NCBI GenBank assembly: GCA_036501535.1
Contig: DASYAE010000289.1
Span: 1-64,000 of the forward strand
Source: DASYAE01 sp036501535
GTDB taxonomy: Bacteria > Actinomycetota > Actinomycetes > Streptomycetales > Catenulisporaceae
Direction of reading: 5' to 3'
Length of the DNA stretch: 64,000 nucleotides
How positions within the stretch are numbered: the stretch's first letter is position 1; every line of letters starts with the position of its first letter. A program made the translations under genes and the position numbers. This document shows, piece after piece, positions 48,699 through 58,600 of the stretch. Under the pieces are notes generated by a model that ran no database searches, was not told the DNA's origin, and was given only the letters and a program-made list of their open reading frames with translations.

Positions 48699-50104
48699 CG
48701 GGTCGCCGTCCCTTCGTCCGAGACCGTCTCCGCGGCCGCTGTGATACCCGGCTGCGCCGAGGCGACGCCTTCCTGCGCGAGATCGGCCACCCAGAACGAG
48801 CCGTCGGGATAGCTGAACCGTGCGATCGACGCGGCGTGCATCTGTGAGCCGAATCCGGCCGCGGCCGGCGCGAGGTAGCAACCCTCGCGCATCCGCACCG
48901 GGTCGACGAAATGCTCGTGCAGATGGTCGACGAACTCGATGACCCGGTCCCGGGTGGTGCCGGACAGCGCGACGAAGTCGAACATGGACAGGTGCTGCAC
49001 CATCTCGCACAGCCCGACCCCGCCGGCGTGCGGGCAGACCGGCACCCCGAACCTGGCCGCGAGCAACAGGATCGCCAGGTTCTCGTTGACCCCGCCGACC
49101 CGCACCGCGTCGATCTGCAGCACGTCGATCGCCTCGGCCTGCAACAGCTGCTTGAACACGATCCGGTTCTGCACGTGCTCGCCGGTGGCCACCTTCGCCG
49201 GGGCCACCGCGCGCCGGATCGCGGCGTGGCCGAGCACGTCGTCCGGGCTGGTCGGCTCCTCGACCCAGTAGGGCTCGAACGCGCGCAGCGCGCGGACCCA
49301 GTCGACCGCCTCGTCCACGTTCCAGCGCTGGTTCGCGTCGATGGCGATCCGGATCTCCGGGCCGACCGCGGCCCGGGCGGCCCGGCAGCGGCGCAGGTCG
49401 TCGCCGAGGTCCGCGCCGACCTTGAGCTTGATCTGGGTGAAGCCGTCCGCGACCGCCTGCTTGGCCAGCCGGGTCAGCTTCTCATCCGGATAGCCGAGCC
49501 AGCCGGGCGAGGTGGTGTACGCCGGATAGCCGCGGGCCAGCAGCTCGCGCTCCCGGTCGGCCCGGCCGGGCACCGCGTCGCGCAGAAGGGCCAGCGCCTG
49601 GTCCGGGGTGATCGCGTCGGCGATATAGCGGAAGTCGACCTGGGAGACCAGCCATTCGGGCGACGCGTCGGCCAGCAGCTTCCACAGCGGCTTGCCGGCC
49701 CGTTTGGCGGCCAGGTCCCAGACCGCGTTGACCACCGCGCCGACCGCCATGTGCATCACGCCCTTCTCCGGGCCGAGCCAGCGCAGCTGGCTGTCGCCGA
49801 TCAGGTCGCGGCTCAGCGACGCCGGGTCCCGGCAGAGCTCCGCCACGTCGCGGCCGAGCACGTGGCCGCGCAGCGCGTCGAGCGCGGCGACCTGCACCTC
49901 GTTGCCGCGGCCGATGGTGAACGCGAAGGCGTGGCCCTCGAGCCCGTCCCCCGCGTCGGTGCGCAGCACGAGGTAGGCGGCCGAGTAGTCGGGATCGGGG
50001 TTCATCGCGTCGGAGCCGTCGAGCTGCCTCGAGGTCGGGAAGCGGATGTCGTAGGTGTCCATGCCGACGATCCGGGGGGCGGCGGGGGCTGCGCTGCCGG
50101 TCAA
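48695..50104 (-). CDS. L-fuconate dehydratase (enolase superfamily)
   Basis: 469 residues from the TTG at 50104 with GAAAGG 8 bases upstream; the ATG at 50062 would remove the conserved RIVGMDTYDIRFPTS start. It is similar along its length to L-fuconate dehydratases and human ENOSF1: DAMNPDPDYSAAYLVL, GDSQLRWLGPEKGVMH, FTQIKLKVGADLGDDLRRC (catalytic KxK), DANQRWNVDEAVDWV, VEEPTSPDDVLGHA, GEHVQNRIVFKQLLQ, LQIDAVRVGGVNEN and VCPHAGGVGLCEMVQHL. It dehydrates L-fuconate to 2-keto-3-deoxy-L-fuconate. This is the strongest evidence that the operon is for fucose. Confidence 0.95.
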   Translation of the reverse strand: MTGSAAPAAPRIVGMDTYDIRFPTSRQLDGSDAMNPDPDYSAAYLVLRTDAGDGLEGHAFAFTIGRGNEVQVAALDALRGHVLGRDVAELCRDPASLSRDLIGDSQLRWLGPEKGVMHMAVGAVVNAVWDLAAKRAGKPLWKLLADASPEWLVSQVDFRYIADAITPDQALALLRDAVPGRADRERELLARGYPAYTTSPGWLGYPDEKLTRLAKQAVADGFTQIKLKVGADLGDDLRRCRAARAAVGPEIRIAIDANQRWNVDEAVDWVRALRAFEPYWVEEPTSPDDVLGHAAIRRAVAPAKVATGEHVQNRIVFKQLLQAEAIDVLQIDAVRVGGVNENLAILLLAARFGVPVCPHAGGVGLCEMVQHLSMFDFVALSGTTRDRVIEFVDHLHEHFVDPVRMREGCYLAPAAAGFGSQMHAASIARFSYPDGSFWVADLAQEGVASAQPGITAAAETVSDEGTATR

Positions 50105-50133
50105 GTCAGTAGCCTTTCGCGCCGGACAGGCCC

Positions 50134-50985
50134 TCAGGCCTGGCGGAGGTGCTGGTGCTGCGCGCCGAGGCCGTCGATCTCGAGCCGGACGGCGTCGCCG
50201 GGGCGCAGGTAGGGGTTGCCCGGCAGGCCGAGGGCGACGCCCGCGGGTGTTCCGGTATTGATGACGTCTCCGGGCTCGAGCACCATGTGCCGGCTCAGGT
50301 ACCAGATCAGGTGGGGCACGTCGAAGATCAGGTCGGCGGTGCTGCCGTTCTGCCGCGGCTCGCCGTTGACCCACAGCCGCAGGCCCAGCGCGCCCGGGTC
50401 GCCGACCTCGTCCGCGGTGACCAGCCAGGGGCCGAACGGGTTGAAGGTCTCGCAGGACTTGCCGAGGTCCCACTGCGGGGTGAGTTCGAGCTGGAACTCG
50501 CGCTCGGAGACGTCGTGGCTGACCGCGTATCCGGCCACGTGATCGAGCGACTCGGCGGGGCTGTCGAGGTAGCGCGCGGTGCGCCCGATCACCACGCCGA
50601 GCTCCACCTCCCAGTCGGTCTTGGCCGAGCCGCGCGGGATGAGCACGTCGTCGTCCGGGCCGACCATCGTGTACGAGGCCTTCATGAAGACGATCGGGCG
50701 CTGCGGGATCGCGGCGCCGGTCTCCTTGGCGTGGTCGCGGTAGTTCAGCCCGATGCAGACGATCTTGCCGGGGCGGGCGATCGGCGCCCCGATCCGCTGC
50801 CCCTCGGCGTCCAGCAACGGAAGCCGTCCCTCGGCGTGGGCCGCGCGCACGCGCTCGACGCCGCCCGACGCGAGGAAGGACCCGCCGATGTCGGGGGTGA
50901 GTCCGGACAGGTCGTATACGTGCTCGTCGTCGAAGCGGACGGCGGGCTTCTCGGCGCCCGCGGCGCCGATGCGCAGCAGCCTCAT
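50134..50985 (-). CDS. Fumarylacetoacetate-hydrolase-family protein, probable 2,4-diketo-3-deoxy-L-fuconate hydrolase
   Basis: 283 residues, first gene of the fucose operon. The FAH fold is clear: IVCIGLNYRDHAKETG, FMKASYTMVGPDDDVLIPRGSAKTDWEVELGVVIGR (acidic metal ligands), SHDVSEREFQLELTPQWDLGKSCETFNPFGPWLV and GDVINTGTPAGVALG. In this pathway the family member cleaves the 2,4-diketo acid to pyruvate and L-lactate, which explains the lutABC genes in the operon. Confidence 0.88.
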   Translation of the reverse strand: MRLLRIGAAGAEKPAVRFDDEHVYDLSGLTPDIGGSFLASGGVERVRAAHAEGRLPLLDAEGQRIGAPIARPGKIVCIGLNYRDHAKETGAAIPQRPIVFMKASYTMVGPDDDVLIPRGSAKTDWEVELGVVIGRTARYLDSPAESLDHVAGYAVSHDVSEREFQLELTPQWDLGKSCETFNPFGPWLVTADEVGDPGALGLRLWVNGEPRQNGSTADLIFDVPHLIWYLSRHMVLEPGDVINTGTPAGVALGLPGNPYLRPGDAVRLEIDGLGAQHQHLRQA

Positions 50986-51062
50986 CGTGTGGTGTCCCCT
51001 CGCCGCCAGATCTTGGTCTCTCGCAGAACTCTAGAAGCCGAGGGCCCGCCCCGGCAAGCAAT

Positions 51063-51073
51063 ACATCCGATGT
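51063..51073. promoter_or_regulatory. Fucose-regulon operator, site A
   Basis: Perfect palindrome ACATC-C-GATGT, 78 bases before the first gene of the fucose operon. Near copies (one mismatch each) lie before the ABC transporter and the GH141-like gene. Site A and site B share the 12-mer CATCCGATGTTT exactly. Confidence 0.7.
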
Positions 51074-51190
51074 TTCTCGTCACATCTTCTCCAACCCTCC
51101 GCCGCCGGCCCCCGATCTTGTCGAAGAGCGTTCGACAAGTCGGGGGTATTCGACATCCGCCGGTAACGCGCGGAGTGTGGAGGTGCCGTC

Positions 51191-51201
51191 CCCTCCGATG
51201 T
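51191..51201. promoter_or_regulatory. Weak fucose-regulon operator-like site
   Basis: CCCTCCGATGT, followed by TT, differs from the palindrome at two positions. It lies 128 bases upstream of site A. It could be a secondary site or chance. Confidence 0.3.
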
Positions 51202-51211
51202 TTCGACGGTT

Positions 51212-51283
51212 TTCGACGACTTCGACGACTTCGACGCGTTCGATGGATTCGACGGGTTCGACGGGTTCGACGGGTTCGACGAT
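51212..51283. repeat. Eight 9-bp tandem TTCGACNNN units
   Basis: TTCGACGAC/TTCGACGGG-like units run head to tail between the ABC permease gene and the fucose operon promoter. The stretch would encode a Val-Glu-Pro repeat on the minus strand, but no convincing gene covers it. The rest of the 333-base gap (50986-51318) contains only the operator-like sites. Confidence 0.75.
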
Positions 51284-51318
51284 GCCGGCGCCGCACGGCA
51301 CAGGGCGCGAGGGCGGGG

Positions 51319-52338
51319 CTAGGACTCCGCCGCGGCCTCGCCGCCGATGACCCGGGACAGCACCAGGGCGACCAGGATGACCGCGCCGTTGATCGCCTCG
51401 ACCCAGTAGCTGTTGACGTTGGCCAGGTCCAGGATGTTCTGCACCAGGCCGAGCAGGACGACGCCGGTGGCCGCGCCGACCATGTTGCCCTTGCCGCCCT
51501 TGAGGCTCACCCCGCCGATCACCGCCGCGGCGAAGACCTCGAAGATGATGCCCTCGCCGTAGCCCTGCTGGCCGGTGACCGCCGAGACGCGCCCGGCCTC
51601 GATCAGCCCGCCGAGCGCGGCCAGCATGCCTCCGGCCACGTAGACCCCGATCTTGATCCGGTCCACCTTGATGCCCGCGGCCCGCGCCGCGGCCGGGTTG
51701 CCGCCGACCGCGTAGATGGCCCGGCCGGTGCGGTGGTACCGCAGGAACAGCCCGACCACCGCGAAGACGATCGCGGTCAGGATCAGCGAGACCGGGATGT
51801 CCCCCGCGTACGCCGAGCCGAGGTAGCCGAACGCCCGCGGCAGGTTGAACAGGGTCTGCGCGTGCACGATCCCGTTCTGCACGCCGGCCAGCACGATCGT
51901 CATGCCCAGCGTCACGATGAAGCCGTTGAGCCGGGACTTGACGATCAGCAGGCCGTTGACGATGCCGATCGCGGCGCCGACGGCCAGCAGGATCAGGATG
52001 CCGAGATAAGGGTTCAGCTGCGCGCCCTGGCCGAACGCGCTGACCGGGACGATCAGCCAGGCGGCCACCATCGGGGCCAGGCCGAAGGTGGACTCGAGCG
52101 ACAGGTCCATCCCGCCGATCAGCAGGATCAGGCTCTCCCCGACCACGACCACGCCGAGGGCGGAGACCTGCTGCCCCACCCCGGCCAGGTTGCTCACGGT
52201 CAGGAAGTGCGGGCTGCTGATCGCGCCGACCACGATCATCAGGGCGACGACGGGGAGCAGCGCGGTCTCCCGCAGCCAGCGGGCGGCGGTCGAGCCGGCC
52301 GTCGGGACCCGGGTGTCGACCGGGGAAACGTCCTGCAT
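51319..52338 (-). CDS. Sugar ABC transporter permease (RbsC-like)
   Basis: 339 residues from the ATG at 52338 (GGGAG 8 bases upstream); an ATG at 52353 is the alternative. About eight to ten membrane helices: VVALMIVVGAISSPHFLT, GGMDLSLESTFGLAPMV, GIVNGLLIVKSRLNGFIVTLGM, GRAIYAVGGNPAAARAAGIKV, and VFAAAVIGGVSLKGGKGNMVGAATG. The last carries the EAA-type loop that contacts the ATPase. It imports a pentose or deoxyhexose with the two upstream genes, presumably L-fucose. Confidence 0.92.
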   Translation of the reverse strand: MQDVSPVDTRVPTAGSTAARWLRETALLPVVALMIVVGAISSPHFLTVSNLAGVGQQVSALGVVVVGESLILLIGGMDLSLESTFGLAPMVAAWLIVPVSAFGQGAQLNPYLGILILLAVGAAIGIVNGLLIVKSRLNGFIVTLGMTIVLAGVQNGIVHAQTLFNLPRAFGYLGSAYAGDIPVSLILTAIVFAVVGLFLRYHRTGRAIYAVGGNPAAARAAGIKVDRIKIGVYVAGGMLAALGGLIEAGRVSAVTGQQGYGEGIIFEVFAAAVIGGVSLKGGKGNMVGAATGVVLLGLVQNILDLANVNSYWVEAINGAVILVALVLSRVIGGEAAAES

Positions 52339-52358
52339 GTCCAGTGCTCCCATTGCTC

Positions 52359-53990
52359 TTACTCGCTTCCGTCCGCGGCGCCGGTCGGCGCGATGCCCTC
52401 GGTGGCCGCCAGCAGGTCCGCGCGGTCGAACGGCGGCGCCGGGAACTCGACGAACTCCCGGCCGCGCACCAGCACCACGATCCGGTCGCAGCCGGCCAGG
52501 TCGTCGAACTCGTCGCTGGCCAGCAGCAGGCCGGCGCCGCTCTCCTCGGCGGTCCGGGACAGCGCGCCGAGCAGCAGCTCCTTGGAGGCCACGTCCACGC
52601 CGCGGGTCGGGGTGATCGCGACGATCAGCGCCGGGTCGTGGATCAGCGTGCGGGCCACGGTCACCTTCTGCTGGTTGCCGCCGGACAGCTCGGCCACCGA
52701 CTGGCCGAGGCCGGCGGACACCAGCGACAGCTCCTTCGCGATCGGCCGCACCGCCTGCTCGCGGCGCCGGGCGGTGGAGATCCCGAACAGGTCGGCCAGT
52801 TTTGCGGCCACCGTCATCGCGGCGTTCTCGGCGATGGAGAGCCCTGCGACGAATCCCTCCGCCGCGCGGTCCTCCGGGATGTAGCCGACCCCGGCCCGCA
52901 GCGCCAGGTCGCGCCGGCCGGAGACCACCGGCCGGCCGTTGATCAGGATCCTGCCGCCCTGGTAGCGGTCGATCCCGGCCACCGCCCGGCCGAGCGTGGC
53001 CACGCCGGCGCTCAGCAGCCCGGTCACCCCGACCTTCTCGCCGGGGGCGACGCGCAGCGAGACGCCGTACAGGGAGCCGCGCACCGAGTCGACCCGCAGG
53101 TCCTCGACGAGCAGGCCCGAGTCGTCCCCGCCGCGTCCCGCCGCGGACCGCCCGGCCACCGGCGCGGGCGCCCGGGCCGGCGTCGCGGCGGCGGACGAGG
53201 GCGGCAGCGTGCCGACCATCGCCCGCACCATGTCCGCCTTGGTGAGGTCCGCGACGCCGCTGCGCAGCACCGCCTCGCCGTCCCGCAGCACGGTGACGTC
53301 CTGGCAGATCTCGAACACCTCCTCGAGGTGATGCGAGATGTAGAGCACTGCGACGCTGCTCTCGGCCAGCTGGCGGACCAGCTCGAACAGCCGCTCCAGC
53401 GCGCCGCGCTCGAGCGCCGCGGTCGGCTCGTCCAGCAAGACGCAGCGCGACCCGGTGGCCAGGGCCCGCGCGATCTCGACGACCTGCCGCTGTTCCACGG
53501 TCAGGTCGCCGCACCGCGCATCCGGCGAGATGGCGAAGCCCCACTCGCACAGGATGTCCCCGGCCCGGGTGCGCAGCGAGCGCCAGTCGACGAACTGTCC
53601 GCCTCCGTCGCCGCCGCCGACCCGGCCCAGGAAGATGTTCTCCGCGACGCTGAGCTCGGGAATGATCATCGAGTGCTGATGGACCGTGGCGATCCGGGAG
53701 CGCCAGGCGTGCACGTCCCGCAGCGGCGGGGCCGGGTCGCCGCCGAACCGCACCTCGCCGCCGTCCGGGATCATCAGGCCGCTGAGGATGGAGACCAGGG
53801 TGGACTTGCCCGCCCCGTTGCGCCCGACCAGCCCGGTGCACTGCCCGGCCGGGATGCTCAGGTCCACCCCGCGCAGGGCCCGGGTGCTGCCGAAGCGCTT
53901 CTCGATCCGCACGGCCTCGAGCGCCGGCGCCCCCCCGCCCGGTCCGGGCCGGGGGAACGCCGGAGCGGTGCCGGTGAGCTCAGGAGGCAC
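52359..53990 (-). CDS. Sugar ABC transporter ATPase, two NBDs (RbsA/XylG-like), second site degenerate
   Basis: About 543 residues. The start is uncertain: GTG 53990 is used, ATG 54011 is possible, and neither has a ribosome site. NBD1 is intact: GLVGRNGAGKSTLV (Walker A), HQHSMIIPELSV (Q-loop), LTVEQRQVVEIARALA (signature) and VLLDEPTAAL (Walker B). NBD2 keeps a signature, VAELSGGNQQKVTVARTL, but Walker A is GVTGLLSAGVATLG and Walker B reads IVAITPTRGVD, without the usual Asp-Glu. A degenerate Walker A in NBD2 is normal for RbsA; loss of the Walker B acids is less so. Confidence 0.92.
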   Translation of the reverse strand: MPPELTGTAPAFPRPGPGGGAPALEAVRIEKRFGSTRALRGVDLSIPAGQCTGLVGRNGAGKSTLVSILSGLMIPDGGEVRFGGDPAPPLRDVHAWRSRIATVHQHSMIIPELSVAENIFLGRVGGGDGGGQFVDWRSLRTRAGDILCEWGFAISPDARCGDLTVEQRQVVEIARALATGSRCVLLDEPTAALERGALERLFELVRQLAESSVAVLYISHHLEEVFEICQDVTVLRDGEAVLRSGVADLTKADMVRAMVGTLPPSSAAATPARAPAPVAGRSAAGRGGDDSGLLVEDLRVDSVRGSLYGVSLRVAPGEKVGVTGLLSAGVATLGRAVAGIDRYQGGRILINGRPVVSGRRDLALRAGVGYIPEDRAAEGFVAGLSIAENAAMTVAAKLADLFGISTARRREQAVRPIAKELSLVSAGLGQSVAELSGGNQQKVTVARTLIHDPALIVAITPTRGVDVASKELLLGALSRTAEESGAGLLLASDEFDDLAGCDRIVVLVRGREFVEFPAPPFDRADLLAATEGIAPTGAADGSE

Positions 53991-55134
53991 TGCAGACGCC
54001 GCCGTGCGCATTGCCGTACACGTTGCCCCACAGGGTCGAGTCGCTGACCGCCGTGGTCGAGGCGGTGCCGGGCAGGCCGTCCACCGGGCTGCTCAGGGTC
54101 AGCTTCTGCGAGGACTTGGTCACGAACGGGGCCACGATCGGGTCGGACAGGTTGCTGTCGCCCTGGTACGAGACGTTCTCCAGCTTCGGCGCGCCGCCGC
54201 CGGCCTGGCCGGCCGAGAGCTTCACGCCCTTGGCCGCGTCGGCCGCGTAGGTCAGCGCGTACTGCGCGTAGAGGTTCGCCGGCTGGGACTGCGAGGCGTC
54301 CACGGTGCCCTTGCCGATGTCGCACATCTCGAACGGCACGCCGTCGTCGCTGACCAGGATCACGTGGTTGGACGCGCCGACCGTGCCGTAGCCCTTGCCC
54401 TGCAGCAGCGGCACGATCGCGGTGTCCGGCGAGCTCCACTGCGAGTAGATCGCCTTGAGCTGGCTGCCGTAGGCGTTGACCGCGTTCTGCGCGTCGGTGA
54501 CCGCGGTCGCGTCGGTCCACACGGTCGGGTCGGACAGGAGGTGCACGCCCGGATCGTTGGCGGCCATGCAGGAGTTGAAGGCGTTGGTCCGGTCGGCGCC
54601 GTTGGAGGAGGTCAGGTCGCCCTCGAGGTCGAGCACGTAGCCGGACTTGACCTGGGAGCTGATGTACGCGCAGGCGTCCTGGCCGTAGAGCGTGTTGGAG
54701 GCGCGCACGACCATGTAGACCTTGCCGACGCCGATGACCGTGTCCACCGAGACGAGCTGCACGCCGTGCGCGGAGGCGTAGCTGATCGCCGGGCCGAGGC
54801 TGGTGGCCGTCTCCGGGTTCACCACGATGGCCTTGGCGCCCTCGTTGACCAGCTCCTCGATCTGCTGGTTCTGGGTCGAGGCGTCCGCGCCGGCCAGCAG
54901 CGGGCCGATCAGCTTGATGTTCATCGACTTCGCGTACTGCTGCTCGTAGTTGATGTACGCGGACCAGAAGTCGGTGTTGTTGTAGGTCAGGTCGACCCCG
55001 ATCGAGATCTGCCCGGTGCTGCTCGCGGTGGCGCCGGAGCCGCTGCCCGGCGCCGAGTCGCAGGCGGACAGACCCAATCCCATCACCGCGGCGGCGGCTA
55101 TCGCCGCGCCTTGTGACAGCCTCGTTCGCTTCAT
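53980..55134 (-). CDS. Sugar ABC transporter substrate-binding lipoprotein
   Basis: 384 residues from the ATG at 55134, preceded by GGAGC. A lipoprotein signal peptide ends LGLSACDS. The periplasmic-binding-protein type 1 fold follows: ISIGVDLTYNNTDFWSAYINYEQQYAK, GADASTQNQQIEELVNEGAKAIVVNPETA, VQLVSVDTVI, NHVILVSDDGVPF. First gene of the transporter operon, with operator-like sites upstream; L-fucose is the likely ligand from context. Confidence 0.92.
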   Translation of the reverse strand: MKRTRLSQGAAIAAAAVMGLGLSACDSAPGSGSGATASSTGQISIGVDLTYNNTDFWSAYINYEQQYAKSMNIKLIGPLLAGADASTQNQQIEELVNEGAKAIVVNPETATSLGPAISYASAHGVQLVSVDTVIGVGKVYMVVRASNTLYGQDACAYISSQVKSGYVLDLEGDLTSSNGADRTNAFNSCMAANDPGVHLLSDPTVWTDATAVTDAQNAVNAYGSQLKAIYSQWSSPDTAIVPLLQGKGYGTVGASNHVILVSDDGVPFEMCDIGKGTVDASQSQPANLYAQYALTYAADAAKGVKLSAGQAGGGAPKLENVSYQGDSNLSDPIVAPFVTKSSQKLTLSSPVDGLPGTASTTAVSDSTLWGNVYGNAHGGVCSAS

Positions 55135-55295
55135 GCTGACAAGCTCCGTTCTCATCGTCGAGACGGCGGCCCGCCGGGGCCGTCGGGTCCGGGGTCGCAG
55201 CCCGATCCCGGGGCGGGGCCAGGGAACCGGCGGTGCGTCGTGCTGGCAGACATCGTGGTGGTGAGCTCCTGCCCGGCCGACCAGTCGGTGCAGGT

Positions 55296-55306
55296 AGATC
55301 GGATGT
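55296..55306. promoter_or_regulatory. Fucose-regulon operator, site C
   Basis: AGATCGGATGT, one mismatch from ACATCGGATGT (complement form of the palindrome), 162 bases before the binding-protein start codon. Confidence 0.5.
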
Positions 55307-55369
55307 CTGTGTCGAGGACCTGATGTACAGAGCGCATGCAGCAGCGGGGGCCGACCAGACCCGACCAAG

Positions 55370-55380
55370 TCATCCGATGT
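55370..55380. promoter_or_regulatory. Fucose-regulon operator, site B
   Basis: TCATCCGATGT, one mismatch; together with the next two bases it gives CATCCGATGTTT, identical to site A. It lies 236 bases before the binding-protein start, in a 487-base divergent region (55135-55621) that has no other gene. Confidence 0.6.
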
Positions 55381-55475
55381 TTGCTAGGTATAGCGCCCGC
55401 CTGGTGCGGCGTCAAGGGGCTGCGTAGTCAAGGAATCCAGACCGTAACGTGCGAATCGATATGCGGAGCGCGCGA

Positions 55476-55503
55476 TTGACAGGCTAGACCTCGGATGTAC
55501 TGT
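55476..55503 (+). promoter_or_regulatory. Promoter of the GH141-like gene with operator D in its spacer
   Basis: TTGACA (55476-55481), a 16-base spacer and TACTGT (55498-55503). The spacer carries ACCTCGGATGT (55488-55498), one mismatch from the fucose palindrome, so a bound repressor would overlap the -10 box. The ATG follows 119 bases downstream, after a GGAGGG ribosome site. Confidence 0.65.
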
Positions 55504-55621
55504 GTGCCTCGCCCACCCGGCCATGCGTACTTCGTTAACCCACCTTCAAATTTCCGCATATTCATCCGATCACCTGTGATCACGCGTTCGCTCGCACCCG
55601 TTCTCCGGGAGGGATCCCGTC

Positions 55622-58600
55622 ATGAGACCCACGCTCCGTCTCGCCGCACTGCTCGGAACCGGCGCCGCCGCCTGCGCGCTGGCCGCAGGCCCGCTGGCCG
55701 CCGTTCCCGCATCCGCCGCGACGTTTATACCCACCACGATCTACGCTTCACCCACCGGCGCCGGAAACGCTTGCAGCCGAAGCGCTCCGTGCAGTCTCGC
55801 CGGCGCCCAGGCGGCCGTCGAGACGAAGAACCATGACATGTCGGTCGATATCGATGTATATCTCTACGGCGGTACGTACCGGCTCGGCTCCACGCTCCGG
55901 TTCTCGCCGAAGGACTCCGGCAGCAACGGCCACGACGTGGTCTGGCAGGCGCTGCCCGGCCAGCAGCCGGTCTTCAGCGGCGCGGCCAAGGTCACCGGCT
56001 TCACCGAGTACGACAAGAGCCTCGGCATCTGGCGGGCCCCGATCAGCGCGGCCGAGGCGACGGCCGGCGGCCAGCAGCTGTTCGTGGACGGCACGCGCGC
56101 CGAGCTCGCTCAGGGCTCCGGCACCCCGGCCGGACTCGCTGTCACGGCAACCGGTTTCAGTACTCCCGATCCGTCCTACGCGGCGTTCACCAACCAGTCG
56201 CAGATCGAGGCCGTCGACGACAACGACTGGAAGCACATGAGCTGCCCGGTGCAGAACATCACCGCGGCGCCCGGCGGCGGCTCCGACATCAACATCCTGC
56301 CGAGCTGCTGGAGCGCGAACAACACGGACGTGCCGAACCTGGGCTTCCCGTTCAACGGCTCCGGCCTGCCCGCGATGGACACCGTCTCGTTCCTGGAGAA
56401 CGCCTACCAGCTGCTGACCCGGCCGGGACAGTTCTACCTGGACCAGAGCGCGCACTACCTCTACTACATCCCGACCGCCGGGCAGAACATGGCGACCGCG
56501 GACGTCGAGCTGCCGCTGCTGCAGAGCCTGGTCACCGTGAACGGCACGCCAGGCCACCTCGCCCCGGTGAACCAGAACGCGCCGGGCGCAAGCTATTCGG
56601 GCAGCGGCTGGGGCCTCTACACCGGCCGGAACCTCGGCGACCTCGGCAACGACGTGGAGGCCACGCAGGACAACGGCGACTCGGTCAGCTACACGTTCAC
56701 CGGCACCGGCCTCGAAGTGCTCGCCGAGACCAACAGCGACGAAGGGTCCTTCGACGCTTACGTGGACGGCAAGCAGGACACCAGCGAGAACTTCACCGAG
56801 GCAGGCAGCGGTGGCGGCGGCCGGCTGGCCCAGCAGGTGGTCTACTCGGTACAGGGCCTCTCGCAGGGCACGCACACGATCGAGCTGGTGAAGACCGGCG
56901 GCACGTACTTCGTCGTCGACGGCTTCGAGACGACGCCCGACCCGGTGGACCCGGCGCGCGACATCGACTTCGACGGCATCGCGTTCGAGTATTCGACCTG
57001 GAACACGCCGGAGACGGTCGGCTACATCGACAACCAGGCCGGCGTGCTGTGGGACACCTCCGGCCCGACGCCGACCCCGGCCATGGTCCCGGCCGCGGTG
57101 ACCGTCTCGCGCGGCTCCGGCATCGGGTTCGGCAAGGACGCCTTCGCCCACCTCGGCGCGACCGCCGTCGGCCTGGCCGACGGAACGCAGGACTCGACGA
57201 TCAGCGGCAGCACGGTCACGGACACGGCCGGCGGCGGCGTCTCGGTCGGCGAGGTGGACGACTACTTCCAGACCGACACGGCCCTGATGACCACCGGGGA
57301 CACCGTCGCCGGCAACACGATCTCGGACGTCGGCGAGGTCTACTCGGACGACGTCGGCATCTGGGCCGGCTACACCCGCGGCCTGACCGTCGCGCACAAC
57401 GACATCGGCCACACGCCCTACTCCGGCATGTCGCTGGGCTGGGGATGGGGCTGGGCCTCGCCGTGCAGCATGCAGGCCGCGCAGGGGTTGTCGGACTGCG
57501 TCCACGGCACGAACTACGCCGGCGGCAACAGGATCGTGGACAACTACATCCACGACGTGATGAACGTGCTCTTCGACGGCGGTCCGATCTACACCAACGG
57601 CGGCCAGGGCGAGGACGGCGCGAGCAGCCCTTCCGGCGGCCCGGTCCTCTCGCAGCTGAGCGGGAACCTGGTGGCGATCGGGAACCACACCGACAACATG
57701 CTGTACCAGGACGAGGGCAGCTCGTACTGGGACACGTTCGACAACGTGGTCCAGTTCGGCGTGAGCAACTGGATCGGCATGTGGACCCCGACGATCAACA
57801 ACATCACCGTCGGACCGGCGAACTACACCGACGACCCGAACTACGGCATCAACGGAACAGACATCGACTTCACCCAGGCGACGGTCGTCTCCGGCGGCGC
57901 CTGGCCCGCGGCGGCCGCCTCGATCATGCAGGCGGCGGGTCCGAGCCCGCGGCCGGCCACGTCGGTCTACGAAGACGACAACCAGGCTCTGACCTACACC
58001 GGAGACTGGTCGGCCCAAGATACGGCGAGCCTGGCCGATACGCATCAGACAACTGATCAAGGCGCCGAGGTGTCACTGTCCTTCACCGGCTCGAGCATCG
58101 CGTTCGTGACCGGCGTGGGACCGAGCGGCGGCGAAGCGCAGGTCCTGATCGACGGCAAGTCACAGGGCGACGTCAGCACGTACGCCGCCGCGCCCGAGGA
58201 GAACCAGACCGTATTCGCGGACCGGGGCCTGTCCCCCGGCGCACACACGATCACCGTGGTCGACGCCGGCACGACCGAGCTGACGGTCGGCGAGTTCCAG
58301 ACCCCGGCCCTGCCGTATCTCAGCGTCCAGAGTTCGGCGGCCGCGGCGTCCCCGGGCGAGCCGCTGACCGTCACGGCAACGCTGGCCGACCCGGGTCTCA
58401 CACCCCTGCTCGGCGCGACAGTGTCCTTGCAGGCTCCCACCGGCTGGAAGGTGAGCGCACCGGTAGCCCTCCGCACCGTCCCGCCGGGCAAGTCGGCCAC
58501 GGCCACCTTCACCGTGACGCCACCGGCCTCGGTCGCAAGCGGCCCGGCGCAACTGACCGCAGTGGCGTCGTTCAACGGCGCAGAACCGCTCGTCAGCGGA

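Noticed and set aside
51080..51301. Small minus-strand protein with Val-Glu-Pro repeats
   Set aside because: It is produced by the 9-base tandem repeat; there is no ribosome site and the frame runs through operator-like sites.
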